A DNA stretch of 10,439 nt from Euperipatoides rowelli (GCA_003024985.2 PXIH01S0019550.1); one strand, 5' to 3'. Numbered from the stretch's first letter, positions 1 to 9,098 are shown. Translations and numbers: made by a program. The notes: a model not told the origin generated them from the letters alone.

Positions 1-857
1 TTTGAAAAACAATCTTTTTAAAGAATTCTGAGTGTATCCAAGCAAGAGTGCCATGTTCATTTTGCAATACATTGTGGTAAATCTAAGGTTTCCTAGCATG
101 GAGCCGAACAAGAGCCCCCCATCCTTCCCATTTCCCCCCAAACGAATGATAAGAGCACATGTGCCCTTGCTCGGCATTTTACGGTACTCAATTTAATGCA
201 TTTATTTAAAATTACATATTTCATTGCCAGGCTTTAATATTTTTTAAAATAATTTGTCATTTACATCCAATTGAAATCAAATATCTCAGTTTTACATTTT
301 TTTTTATATCAGCATCAGAACTTGTTTANATTAGGTTATTTAAGTAATCATGTCATGAATCATTGTTTTCTCTATTTTATGTAAAAGCTATCCTTATTGG
401 CTAATTATATCAAAGGGTTAGTCACTTGATATTGTCTAAGCATATTCTATCAATGATTTGAATGTGTAACTGAATATGTTACAATACAGAATGTTCCACG
501 TCATTTGAGTCATTGATAATTTAAAAAAAAATATTTTCATTCAATCTTGACATTTCTATATTTGTTATTTAATGTTTGCATTATATTTTTTACATTTTAA
601 ATTACTAGATATAATGATTTTTTTAATATAAATTTGTAAATGATAGATGTAATGAACATTTTATGGGTGTCGGCATCAAGATGGTAGGTGACAAAGATTT
701 ACAGCTCAATCTGGTTCTTGTTATTTCAATTGGCTAAAAATTTGTGTGGTTTGTTTTGTAATATCTAAATGTCAATTATTTATAGAAATGTTTAAACATT
801 AACAAGAAATATGACATAAAATAATGCGTTTGCGAATAACTCTTCAAAAATTTGGTT
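1..857. other. Noncoding A/T-rich stretch, nothing recognised beyond the motif cluster at 38-175
   Basis: From about 180 to 860 both strands are A/T-rich with many stops in all frames and homopolymer runs. There is one ambiguous base at 329. No exon with splice sites, tRNA-like promoter box or transposon end was recognised. It is interpreted as intron of the PRDX4-like gene. Confidence 0.6.
38..175. repeat. Cluster of three related CCRARCAAGRG motifs, two direct and one inverted
   Basis: CCAAGCAAGAG at 38-48 and CCGAACAAGAG at 104-114 lie on the plus strand. The related CCGAGCAAGGG lies on the minus strand at 174-164. The second and third form an inverted repeat around a C-rich, comparatively G+C-rich core that also holds the 10-bp palindrome GCACATGTGC (155-164). 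The block stands out sharply from the A/T-rich surroundings. It may be the end of a foldback or another unrecognised repeat family; it has no coding sense on either strand that I can recognise. Confidence 0.45.
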
Positions 858-859
858 GA

Positions 860-1087
860 TTGTTGTTCCGCCTTCGAACAAATAGTCAAACAGTTCATCA
901 TTCAGCTCAGGCTTACAAGTGTCACCCTACAATCAATTTGCAACACCATGATCTCTATCATTGTCAAGAGATACTAAAGTGGGGTACTTCAATGTCCGAG
1001 GGTTCATTAACTTTTTTAATGAATGCCAAATTCTACTATCTTGAGCTGTGCAATATATTTTTCAAAGAATTATTTAATACAATATAA
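860..1087. other. Less A/T-rich island with an accidental open frame
   Basis: About 865-1010 is richer in G+C than the flanks and is open for 75 codons on the plus strand. The predicted peptide has no domain, signal or low-complexity pattern that I recognise, and no splice-site context distinguishes it. The minus strand has stops in every frame. It is best viewed as a fragment of an unidentified repeat, or chance. A real small exon is unlikely but not excluded. Confidence 0.3.
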
Positions 1088-2170
1088 ACCTAGCCAATTT
1101 ATAATTACAGAAAGCGATTTGATGAAATATTAGGTAGAAATAGTAGGCTCTAGTAATACTTGTGTATTAATGTAACTGTATACATCATTTATTAAAAAAA
1201 ATACCCTCTATATGCTATATTTGAATTTAAAATAATTTATACTACCGTATATATAAAAAAAAAGTAGTACCTACATTATGGATAAAAAGTACTAGTAATA
1301 TACTGTAATGCCATATACTACGGTATATATTACAATAAAAATTGTGCATTGTAAATTTAATGCTTTAAAATGTATGTTGGTCACATGTAGCCAACTAATT
1401 GTTTAGATTGAAATAATTTAATTTTCATATTTAATTTGAAAATTTTATCATTTTACGAGTAGTTAAAAAACTTTGGAAAATAAAGAATATGAGAAATAAA
1501 AATGTTTTGGAAAAAATAATTTAAATATATTACATTATTGTTAATCATACGATGTATTCATAAACTCTGATTGCTGGAAGTCAGTAAGAAAAATATAACC
1601 ATACTTCTGAGATCTAAAGTTAAAGAATAGATGATTGCTCAAACATCTGAGTCAGCAAGACTTTATTTGTTGATACAGTATTTGGTTTCAGAAGTAGTGT
1701 GCAATTTAGCATGAGGCTATTTTGAAGGAGAGATTATTGTTTTGCAACTTTATGATAACAAGAAGCATACAGAATAGTGATTATAGCAGCAGTAAATAAT
1801 TATGATTATTTTGTTTTGTTAAAAAGAAAAAAATTGGAAATGTGAACTTTTTTTTTCTTATGATAAAAGTGAATAATTTGTGATGTTAAAAATAGTTCCT
1901 TAAATTTATCATTACAAAAATTCTGACAGTGAATTAGTTCATTATGAGAAACTTACAGTATATAAGAAAATCGTATTTATACTGTATATATATATATATT
2001 TAAAGTAATTTATTATGTTGTGTGAAAATAGATAGGAGTAAATTATTACTGTACATAATTATTATTTTGTGATATGAATTGTGTTTTTAAAAATAATTCA
2101 ACTCAAGAAGACTGTGTGATCAACACTTGTAATTATTTTAATACCTAGAACAAATAATTAGTAAAATTTT
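1088..2170. other. A/T-rich noncoding stretch, no gene seen
   Basis: This is mostly A/T-rich sequence with repeated TACTACCGTATATA-like words (about 1238-1251) and TACTACGGTATATA (about 1316-1329), near-palindromic to each other, and the (TA)n tract near 1990. No coding segment with family resemblance was found on either strand. Confidence 0.55.
1985..1999. repeat. Short (TA)n microsatellite
   Basis: Fifteen bases of alternating T and A follow an ACTG. Just upstream, ACAGTATATAA at about 1956-1966 can pair with the TTTATACTGT at 1976-1985, so the site can also fold. Confidence 0.6.
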
Positions 2171-2242
2171 AATTTGTCTGTTTATCACTTGAATGGCGCT
2201 AATGATATTAGGGACATTCAATGATAAACAGACAGACAAATT
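2171..2242. repeat. 72-nt imperfect hairpin (inverted repeat, 24 paired bases)
   Basis: AATTTGTCTG at 2171 pairs with CAGACAAATT at 2233-2242. After a 4-nt bulge (CAGA, 2229-2232), TTTATCA (2181-2187) pairs with TGATAAA (2222-2228). After a one-base bulge (C2188), TTGAATG (2189-2195) pairs with CATTCAA (2215-2221). The loop is 19 nt (2196-2214). Weaker A/T pairing extends outward on both sides. The bulge is an extra copy of the CAGA unit in one arm, so the arms were probably once identical. It may be a tiny foldback element or a pre-miRNA-sized transcript structure. It lies in an intron of the PRDX4-like gene. Confidence 0.7.
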
Positions 2243-3351
2243 ATAATTATTAAAGAACTTGTGCATAATAGTTAATATTAAATTTTGAACAATAATTTAA
2301 GTCTAAAGTAATGTAGCAATTTGTTATTATTTACTTAAATATTTTTCTTTAAAGCTAGATAGATGCACAAATCAACATTATTTAACATTTTATTATAGGC
2401 TAAATGGCCAAATGATTTTATTATTAACTATTATAACAAATTTTGTTGTAGATCATTCCTCCATTTGTATTTTATGTTCTTATCTTTTGATCATATAAGC
2501 CTTCCATATACTGTAGCTTGATCATGTTTTGTTTACAACTGTAGTAACAGTTTTGGTCACATTTTTGTATTGGTGCTGTTTAAGCCCAATAAAGCAAGGG
2601 GTGCCAATGTTTAGTTGTTCAACTTTACAGTAACATCATTTATTCATATTTTATATGTATTTGAGAAGTATGTAGTTCATATCTCCATCAGTAGTGGCTA
2701 TATGGTCATTTCTTTTCATTTCTTGAACACACGTAATTCCGTTATGGTATACAAAGTGTGGTCAGTGAAAGTTAGTCACATACACAATTGCTGTGTCTTC
2801 ATCCTGTTGGATGAGTGACAATGTTCAAACTTATTTCTTTGTTCAAGAATATTGCCAATTTATGTTGCTCTGCAATAATTGTTTCATTTATCACTGAACA
2901 TTTGTTGCTGTATGATTATTACACTATGCAGCCCTGTTTGCAAAGCCTATTGGCCCCTATTTTAAATAATAAATCCTTAATCATAAGAATCATTCTAAAT
3001 ATTATTTTTTTTAATAATGAGTATGTTTTAGAGTTAAGCTATTCCGAAAACACTTGAAACATTTCAAACAAAAATTCCTACACCATTATTAAAAGCTAAC
3101 TTTTAATGATTATTATCCAAAGTGTTGAATAAAGTATTAGAACAAAATAAAATACTATATAATACTGTAAATTACTATGGGTAATCTTTTTTTTTTTTAA
3201 TACCACTATTTTTAAATACAGTCAAATGTTTTATACAATACTATATGTTGGTCCAAATTCTAAATACAGTAATAACCACATATTTGCTTATATATTTTTA
3301 GTACATAGCCTATTATTACTAGTATCACTATTGCCATACATAGTTTACAGT
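2243..3351. other. Noncoding stretch with a T-rich, 3'-UTR-like segment
   Basis: Between about 2440 and 2970 the plus strand is T-rich and moderately complex, with an AATAAA word in CCCAATAAAGC near 2588-2598. The plus-strand frames at 2615-2818 and 2815-3057 show no recognisable domain. The texture resembles untranslated transcript or old repeat sequence, but no gene upstream on the plus strand supports a 3' UTR. Confidence 0.35.
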
Positions 3352-3357
3352 ACTTAC

Positions 3358-3475
3358 AAATCCAATGGATAGAAAAAGAATACGAGATATTTCCCTTTAA
3401 ACTGAGATAACTTCAGATCTTTAAATTCACCGTTAACAACAGCTGTTCCTTCAAAGTGAGGTGCCGGTTTTGAAA
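3358..3475 (-). CDS. PRDX4: PRDX4-like peroxiredoxin, second recognised exon (start of the thioredoxin-fold domain)
   Basis: This 118-bp exon continues the peroxiredoxin gene. It opens with TT, completing the Ile codon from the exon at 10345. It then encodes 38 residues beginning [17 protein letters not shown] and ending [13 protein letters not shown], and finishes with TT, the first two bases of the next codon (expected Phe). KPAP, the GTAV-GEFK strand, and GKY-V-FFYPLDF are the conserved start of the AhpC/TSA domain. The peroxidatic-cysteine motif (FVCPTE) should open the next exon. Splice signals fit: acceptor AG at 3477-3476 follows a T-rich tract, and donor GTAAGT lies at 3357-3352. The exon is visibly richer in G+C than its flanks. 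Alone it could belong to any PRDX1-4 paralogue; the phase match and upstream exon favour PRDX4. There are no stops or frameshifts, so it looks functional. Confidence 0.92.
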
Positions 3476-3654
3476 CTAAAATATGAAAATAAAAAATAAA
3501 ATACAGTGAAATCAAAAGTTTAAAGTAAAAAGTAACAAGTTGAGTAAATGTGGATTAACCACATAATACTATTTGTGTTTATTAAATTTAAAATATTCCA
3601 AATAGTCAAAGTATTAAAAAATGAAATATGGCTAGTCAAAATGTTTATCTTNTA

Positions 3655-3662
3655 GTCTAAGG
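3655..3662. repeat. Left 8-bp target-site duplication of the hAT MITE
   Basis: GTCTAAGG directly abuts the left terminal CAGG. It matches the right copy at 7 of 8 positions, so the insertion is old enough to have gained one change, or the mismatch is a sequencing error. An ambiguous base lies three positions away at 3652. Confidence 0.85.
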
Positions 3663-4106
3663 CAGGCAGGGGCAACAATTTTGGTAAGCGGCCAGATAAG
3701 ACAAAAAAAACTTGGCTTTTGGTTGTCAGATATCGCTCGCTCGACTTTAATCGGACTAATTTATTCCTATATGATTTTCACTCACTTGGAATTGTATGGA
3801 TTCGTACCACAACATAGGAAACCCATAAGATGGCAACAGTCGAAACCAAACACAAATGTCTTTAAAATTGATCGCTTTGAATTTCTAAATCTTTAGTTGG
3901 TCTCAAAACCTTAACATCTACATACTGTAACTTGTTGCACAATATGTTATTATGTAATCATATAAAATACTGTTATAAAAGTTTTTTTGACAAAAAATGC
4001 TGCCTATTGCCAGTTTTAAACCTTTAAATTTAAGATTGACCATGTGCCACATAAATTTATACCAAAAGCTGCATCCGGCTCACAGGCCATATGTTGCCCA
4101 TGCCTG
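3663..4106. mobile_element. hAT-type MITE, 444 bp, with terminal inverted repeats
   Basis: The left end reads CAGGCAGGGGCAAC and the right end, reverse complemented, reads CAGGCATGGGCAAC (13 of 14 identical). Similarity continues more loosely inward: AAGCGGCCAGAT on the left against GAGCCGGATGC on the right. CAGG-GGGCAAC ends are typical of hAT DNA transposons. The element is flanked by an 8-bp duplication (GTCTAAGG and GTCTAAAG, one mismatch), the length hAT transposases make. The right copy fits the hAT target preference nTnnnnAn. At 444 bp with no transposase motif it must be a non-autonomous copy. The 71-codon frame at 3681-3896 inside it has no recognisable domain. Confidence 0.87.
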
Positions 4107-4114
4107 GTCTAAAG
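4107..4114. repeat. Right 8-bp target-site duplication of the hAT MITE
   Basis: GTCTAAAG directly follows the right terminal CCTG and pairs with GTCTAAGG on the left. It has T at position 2 and A at position 7, the hAT target preference. Confidence 0.85.
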
Positions 4115-4394
4115 CTATATATTGAATATTGATTTATTTTCAAAATCACTGAAACATTTGGGGATATTCTGTACATATTACACATGTAGAAAAACTTTAT
4201 TTTTACAAGGTCAACGCAGAATTTTGTTTTTAATCATATATTTTTATAAAAATTAATTCTGACAGAAAAACCTATCAAAATTATACACAATTATTTTTCA
4301 TATGACATTTTCTCTTCGGGACCAAATGTTTTGTATTTTTTAGTAATACTGCTCTATTTTATTTATAAAATAACGTGGTTTTAAAACGAAATAA

Positions 4395-4440
4395 AATAAA
4401 AAAAACTGAACAGGCTAATATCAATTAGCCTAGGTTTTTT
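4395..4440. repeat. Interrupted inverted repeat centred on AGGCTAAT
   Basis: AGGCTAAT at 4412-4419 pairs with ATTAGCCT at 4424-4431 across a 4-nt loop. An outer A-run ending in C (before 4408) can pair with the G plus T-run at 4434-4440, leaving a small unpaired section between the two stems. Such hairpins are common in A/T-rich DNA, but the G/C content of the core makes this one less likely to be trivial. Confidence 0.5.
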
Positions 4441-4534
4441 AAATTAGTAACAAAAATAAACTCTATTTAAAGTTTCCATATTCAGTATATTTTAGATGGC
4501 ATATTGATAATCGCCAATAAAGAGTGATTTGTGC

Positions 4535-4560
4535 ATCCAAAAATTTATGTATTTTTGGAT
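4535..4560. repeat. 10-bp perfect hairpin
   Basis: ATCCAAAAAT at 4535-4544 is an exact reverse complement of ATTTTTGGAT at 4551-4560, with the 6-nt loop TTATGT. No flanking duplication or transcription unit was seen. Confidence 0.55.
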
Positions 4561-5217
4561 TATTTTAAAAGTGAAAATTATATTACCGGTACTTTAAAAT
4601 TGCTGTATAAAAAAAACTTCTAAAAACAGGATGATTTTTTTGTGGACCCAGGTATCAGTCACTATAAAATGGTGTGTAATGCAAGCTTTCTCTTGGGAGA
4701 TAATTGATTTAATGTTGAATTCTGATTCAGATAAAACAGAATACAAAATGGCATCTTGCAAACGCCCTATTTTACTCTTCTGGCATAAAAGAATGAGTCC
4801 TAAATCAGAAACATGATCAAGGCTAGTTAACATTTGTTGTATAAATGTAAACTGAAATATGAAAAATGAAGTCAATANTAGTTTAATCAAATGTTGATAA
4901 ACTGTCTAAATTGCTGCAAAATTCTGCAAAAAATATATACAGTAATAGTTATGAGTCTATGACATTTAACATATGGCAACGACCATATTTAAAACACAAA
5001 CCCATTTTTAAAAAGCTAATTTTCCTCTCCTACTCAATTGTATTTATCTAAAATTTTGTTTTTATTCATTTTAAATATAACTTTATCCCATTAGATATTT
5101 TATAAATATATTGAAACATGTTACTTCTATGTTTTAAAGAATCAACAAATTTTATTTTCAAAAACTATGCAATTTGGCTTAATAAAATGAGCAAAATTCT
5201 TTAAATTTGTAATTATA

Positions 5218-5262
5218 TCAAAATCATTACAATGTTAATTCTCAAAATCATTATTACAATGT
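5218..5262. repeat. Short direct repeat, about 24-bp period
   Basis: TCAAAATCATTACAATGT at 5218-5235 recurs at 5242-5262 with three extra bases (ATT) inserted. It is likely a small slippage duplication in A/T-rich DNA. Confidence 0.55.
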
Positions 5263-6309
5263 AGCCTAATTATTAAAACAGGAAGTACCCTATCATAAAA
5301 CATGAGAACAGTGAAATGTTTAAAAAAAATGAACAGCAGACAGCTGACCGTTCCTAATATTAAACAACATAATCCTAATTAGGAGAATCTTTATCAAAAG
5401 TAGTTAAAATGAATTCTTAAAAAAAGTAAACTGTAATTTAAAATAGTGCCTTTAGTATAGTCATCTAGTTTTCCCCAAGAACACATATTTTAATTAGGCC
5501 ATCGAGAAAACAGGTCCCTCATCCCTCCTATCTACCCCAAAAAATAATCATGTAAAATTATTGATAGCAATTTCAAAAATATTAATTACAAATATTTAAA
5601 CTTTATTTTAGTGATTTTACTTGCTAACTAAAATTTTGACAGAACATTTTCAATCGTAAAGGCTACAATTTGTTACAATGTATCAAGTTATCTTCATGAT
5701 CATTTAGTACATTCCCCAAGGCGGAGGTTTGCGTTCATGTATCGCCAAAGATTTCTATCTTGAGCTCTTCTTGTTAATTTTATAAACTATAATTTAATAC
5801 TGATCCCCGGCCAAATACTAAATACTCACGTTTACTAGATAAATTAAACTTTTATTGCATTAACATTAGAAACACGTTCCAGCCAACGTGGCTGCTGAGA
5901 CAAGGACGCTATAAAACAGAAGCTATACCGTGATTCCATGGTACAGAAATTAGCATAACAAAATTGTTTACAGTAGAGACATCTATTGGGATGATGGTAA
6001 AAAACAAAAACATGGTTAATGTAAAATTGACAATTTGAATATGTTCGAATAAATAATAAACCAATCAACCAATGCTTAATAATTAACAATTCTATGTGAA
6101 GAAAATAAGTACATGATAATAACTAGGTATATAATTTTAGACACACTATTAATCTAAATATTATTGTTAAATATCTTATATAAGTGTTAGAACCATTATT
6201 TATGTTGGCATCATACACCATGCAACTAACTCAATTTTGTACACATCATTAGATTAGTCATAAAAATATGTATTGCTCGCNTCGTGCATCTTAATTTGAG
6301 TGCAAGTGA

Positions 6310-7500
6310 TTAGTGCAATAGACCCGCTGCATATTGATAAACACTTTGTTTTAATACTGAGAATTGCCTGATGTTAGCCCAGTCCTTAAAGTCATCCAGC
6401 CATTCTTTTTTTGGTCTTCATTTTTCCCTTTCTGTGCATCCCTCAAGTACTGTTACTAGTCCAATTCCTGCAGATCTTCTCAAGACATGCTCGACATATT
6501 TCCATTTCCTCGTTTACTTCTTCTAAAAGATTATAACCACCATTCCATCTTTTCCACACTTCCTCATTTCTGATCGTCTTATTTTATTTTCAACATTCTT
6601 CTTGCACACCAGATATCAAAAGCATTGATCTTCTTTTCCAAGTCTTTGGTTAAAGTCCAAGTCTCACAGCCATATAAGAAAGCTGACCAAACATGGCATT
6701 TTAAATGTGTGTTAAAGTCTCTTACTATTTTCCTTCCATTTCAATCTTGCATTTAATGTTTCCTTTGTTACCAATCACCAATGTTTTTATCTTTCCTATA
6801 TTGATTTTCAATCCATATTGTGCTCCAATTATATTAATCTTAGTAAGTTCTTTCCTGTGAGAATGGCAATGTATCAGCATACCTTATATTCAAGTTCATT
6901 CCTTCTATTGTTATCCTGTCAACGTCATCTAGTGCTTCATTGATGATTTCTTCACTATATACAGTATGTTGAAAAATGAAGGAGAGCACAAACATCCAAG
7001 TTGTCTTACACCACAGTTTACTTCAAACCAATTAGTGAAAATATTTTTCAACCAAAATGCTGAAGTTTATCCTTTGTACAGGTTGTTTATAATTGTTAAG
7101 TCGTTTTCATAAATTCCTATCTTCTTCAATATACTTACGAATTTCTTATGATCAAACCTGTCAAAAACTTTCTCAAAGTCCACAAATTCTATGAACAGTG
7201 TCTGATGATCCATTAAAGTATTTTGTGCTATAGTGTTCAATTCCATCTCTAGTTCCTTTCTTGGCTCTGAACACATATTGGCTTGTCAGATTTTCCTAAA
7301 TTTTACTCTTATTCTTCTTAAAACAACTCATATCTTAGCTGAATTAGTCATGATGCTAATTGTTATAAAGTTGCTACAATCTAGACTATTATTTTTCGTA
7401 GGTGTGGGAATCATTACTGATCTCTTAGTCATCTGGAATTTCACCTATCATCTACAGTAGGCCTATATATCATTCACTAGGTCGGTGATAATTTCTACCA
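6310..7500 (-). mobile_element. Decayed RTE-like LINE: reverse transcriptase and C-terminal part of ORF2
   Basis: A dead non-LTR retrotransposon fragment lies here, readable only by switching frames. In order on the minus strand: ITDLVNDIY near 7489-7462; EIPDD then a frame change into KRSVMIPTP (about 7440-7400); DCSNF (7381-7367); ISIMTNSAKI, a stop, then LRRIR; QYVFRAKKGTRD (7280-7245); FVDFEKVFDR (7186-7157), matching RT motif A with its catalytic Asp; ILKKIGI and NNLYKG, then a stop (7066-7064); GVRQ (7012-7001); IRYADT (to 6870), in place of the catalytic YADD box; GLKINIGKIK; then, after an apparent internal deletion, FLYGCETWTL (about 6680-6650), ARRMLKI, EHVLRR (6492-6475) and WLDDFKDW (6402-6379). 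The tail blocks (YGCETW, RRMLK, GH-LR, W-DD-W) are typical of RTE/BovB-related elements. Several stops and frameshifts make it non-functional. The 5' endonuclease part is absent and the 3' end is not defined. Confidence 0.88.
7067..7276 (-). pseudogene. Open fragment of the broken LINE reverse transcriptase (RT motif A)
   Basis: This is the longest uninterrupted frame of the LINE relic, 69 codons. Its first residues (about 1-20) are in the wrong frame relative to the family: the family-like QYVFRAKKGTRD reads in another frame over 7280-7245. From about residue 27 it matches reverse transcriptase, with FVDFEKVFDR containing the first catalytic Asp (residue 33), then HKKFVSILKKIGI and NNLYKG before a TAA. 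It is a piece of a dead element, not an independent gene, and the apparent ATG start has no meaning. Confidence 0.85.
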
Positions 7501-9098
7501 TATGTATCATCATCCATCTTCATCGAGTTATCAAGATAAATATTTTGTAAAAGATAATATATAGAATACAATTATACTTATTTGTCAAGGAATTTGAGAA
7601 GACAATGTTTCTATGTTGCAGCAATCTTTTTCCCTCTAATTATATCTAGGAGAAAATTCCCATTGTAAACTCTTTTTTTTAAGTGAATGTTTAGGCAAAT
7701 GCAGGAATCAACATTACAGTGGTGAGAAACCATCTAAAGCCATCGTACAATAAATAGCCACATCATCTGATAACAAAGTTTATTGAAATCTGTTTGATCT
7801 CAAAATCAAGAAATAAACTATGAATCTGCCACCTCGATAGACCCCGGTCCCCTCTAGCAAAATTGAATACCCATTACCAACAAATCCCTATGATTTTCTT
7901 ACCAAATTACACAACAAAGGACTTAATTTCACGTAAAATCACATATTCTATATTAATACTGTATGATCTAATATTTATAGAATGACAGCTCTCGACAGAA
8001 ATTATTTATTATTCAGAAAAAATAAAACACAATAACTTGATTTATAATAAATTTTACAGAATCCACAATCGATTTTAGATAGTTATCATCCGTTGAATGC
8101 TTTTGATCAAAAGAACAGTGGTGGATTAGGGCTATGTTGAGGCTCATGGCATTTTGGAGTCCAGGTCAATGAGGTACAGTGTTTGAAATATATATTCAAA
8201 TTTGTTTGAAAAAGAATGGGAATCAGTCAATGTTATTTTTATTTTCTATACAATTGATTACCTAAAGTTTTCATGCTGATTGACAAATCAATGAAAATTG
8301 TCAAGATAACTGAAGCTAAACCTTGCTATTCTGCTTCTAGGCCTAGAAAATGTTAAGAATTTGCCTTTTAACATATATGTTTATTGTTTATTAAGAAATG
8401 ACTAAAGAGAATGCTTATGCAGAAATTACATCAATCTTATGTTAGTCTGAATTTAACCAACCTATCCATATGGATCTACAGTACCTCTACAGATTTTAAT
8501 ATTTCTAATTCTTCTATGGCAAGCACAATTGAAAAAGCAGGTATTACTAATCANTCATTAAAATATGTTTAGAGATATGCATATAAATATTTTTAAAGCC
8601 AATTCTGCAATTTAAAACCATATTCTCTTTATGCAAATTAACTATGACTAATACCAATTAAAAATTGTTAAGTTTTTTTTTTTTAAAAAGATGTTATATA
8701 GTGTAGGGGGGAGGGGGGGNACTTATTTTACAAAATATTAAATTCTCAGGATGTTGCTTCTCCAGAACAGAGACTGCTAAGAAATGATTTTGTTTTAAAT
8801 TTAAAACTAATATTTTGAAAAATAATTTTAAAAATTCCTTTCGTTAACTAATAGGTCAAGGACTGACCACCTATTTTTTTTCTATAATACCGGTACTGAC
8901 AAAAATGTTCTCAGAAAAATTTGGAAGTTTTTTAGCAGTAGCTCTATTGACAAGAGGAACCTCCACAGTTATTATTTGTTCTGTGCTTTATTTTTAATTT
9001 ATAATTTAGGGTGCAGTTACACAAAGCTGATTACATGAAATTGAATTGGTACATGCAAATGGAATCCATTTTATTCATTATATCTAACGTTGCCACAA
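7501..9098. other. Intronic stretch upstream of the LINE relic, no gene seen
   Basis: No LINE endonuclease domain continues beyond about 7500, so the element is 5'-truncated. The stretch contains two less A/T-rich patches (about 7820-7860 and 8090-8180) without coding sense, a 14-bp perfect palindrome CTTTTGATCAAAAG (8100-8113), twelve T at 8673-8684, and the G-run at 8705. An ambiguous base lies at 8554. Confidence 0.5.
8705..8720 (+). repeat. G-run tract (G6-A-G7) ending in an ambiguous base
   Basis: A stretch of six G, one A and seven G, followed by N at 8720, is unique in this A/T-rich window. It has G-quadruplex potential only if neighbouring G-runs or more than one strand join in. On the gene's strand it is a C-run inside the long intron. 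The adjoining N suggests the exact run length is uncertain. Confidence 0.6.

Larger units (their letters stand above)
1..3357 (-). other. Start of the next PRDX4-like intron (phase 2, at least 3.36 kb, incomplete)
   Basis: A consensus donor GTAAGT opens the intron at 3357. I read the minus strand down to position 1 for the expected next exon (Phe completion, then a TFVCPTE-type motif and the following domain) and did not find it, nor an acceptor followed by such a sequence. The remaining exons therefore probably lie beyond position 1. The alternative is that the gene copy is incomplete. The stretch is mostly A/T-rich with homopolymer runs, including twelve T at 3187-3198. Confidence 0.65.
4115..6309. 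other. Intronic A/T-rich stretch, no gene seen
   Basis: This holds the small hairpins at 4395-4440 and 4535-4560, the direct repeat at 5218-5262, and a 12-bp palindrome TCCTAATTAGGA at 5373-5384. Ambiguous bases lie at 4878 and 6281. A less A/T-rich patch at about 5712-5768, containing CAAGGCGGAGGTTTGCG, and another at about 5875-5995 may be fragments of unidentified repeats. The overlapping frames at 4594-4890 (minus) and 4631-4816 (plus), and 5844-6089 (minus), show no family resemblance and are treated as chance. Confidence 0.5.

Noticed and set aside
2588-2598. AATAAA in CCCAATAAAGC as a plus-strand polyadenylation signal
   Set aside because: AATAAA recurs often in such A/T-rich DNA and no plus-strand coding exon precedes it.
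2615-3057. Two consecutive plus-strand open frames (67 and 80 codons) separated by an overlapping stop/start
   Set aside because: No domain, conserved motif or convincing splice context. The hydrophobic look comes from T-rich codons in A/T-rich DNA. The region lies in an intron of a minus-strand gene.
4594-4890. 98-codon minus-strand frame overlapping a 61-codon plus-strand frame
   Set aside because: Both are open over the same stretch by chance composition, one contains an ambiguous base, and neither peptide resembles a known family.
5844-6089. 81-codon minus-strand frame with several cysteines and histidines
   Set aside because: The cysteines and histidines do not space as a zinc finger, the start is arbitrary, and no splice sites in phase were seen.
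7233-7460. 75-codon plus-strand frame
   Set aside because: It is antisense to the LINE reverse transcriptase relic, so it is a shadow of that element.
8631-9060. Two ATGCAAAT octamers (8631-8638 and 9053-9060) as POU-factor sites
   Set aside because: An 8-mer with six A/T bases is expected by chance at this composition, and nothing else suggests an enhancer.
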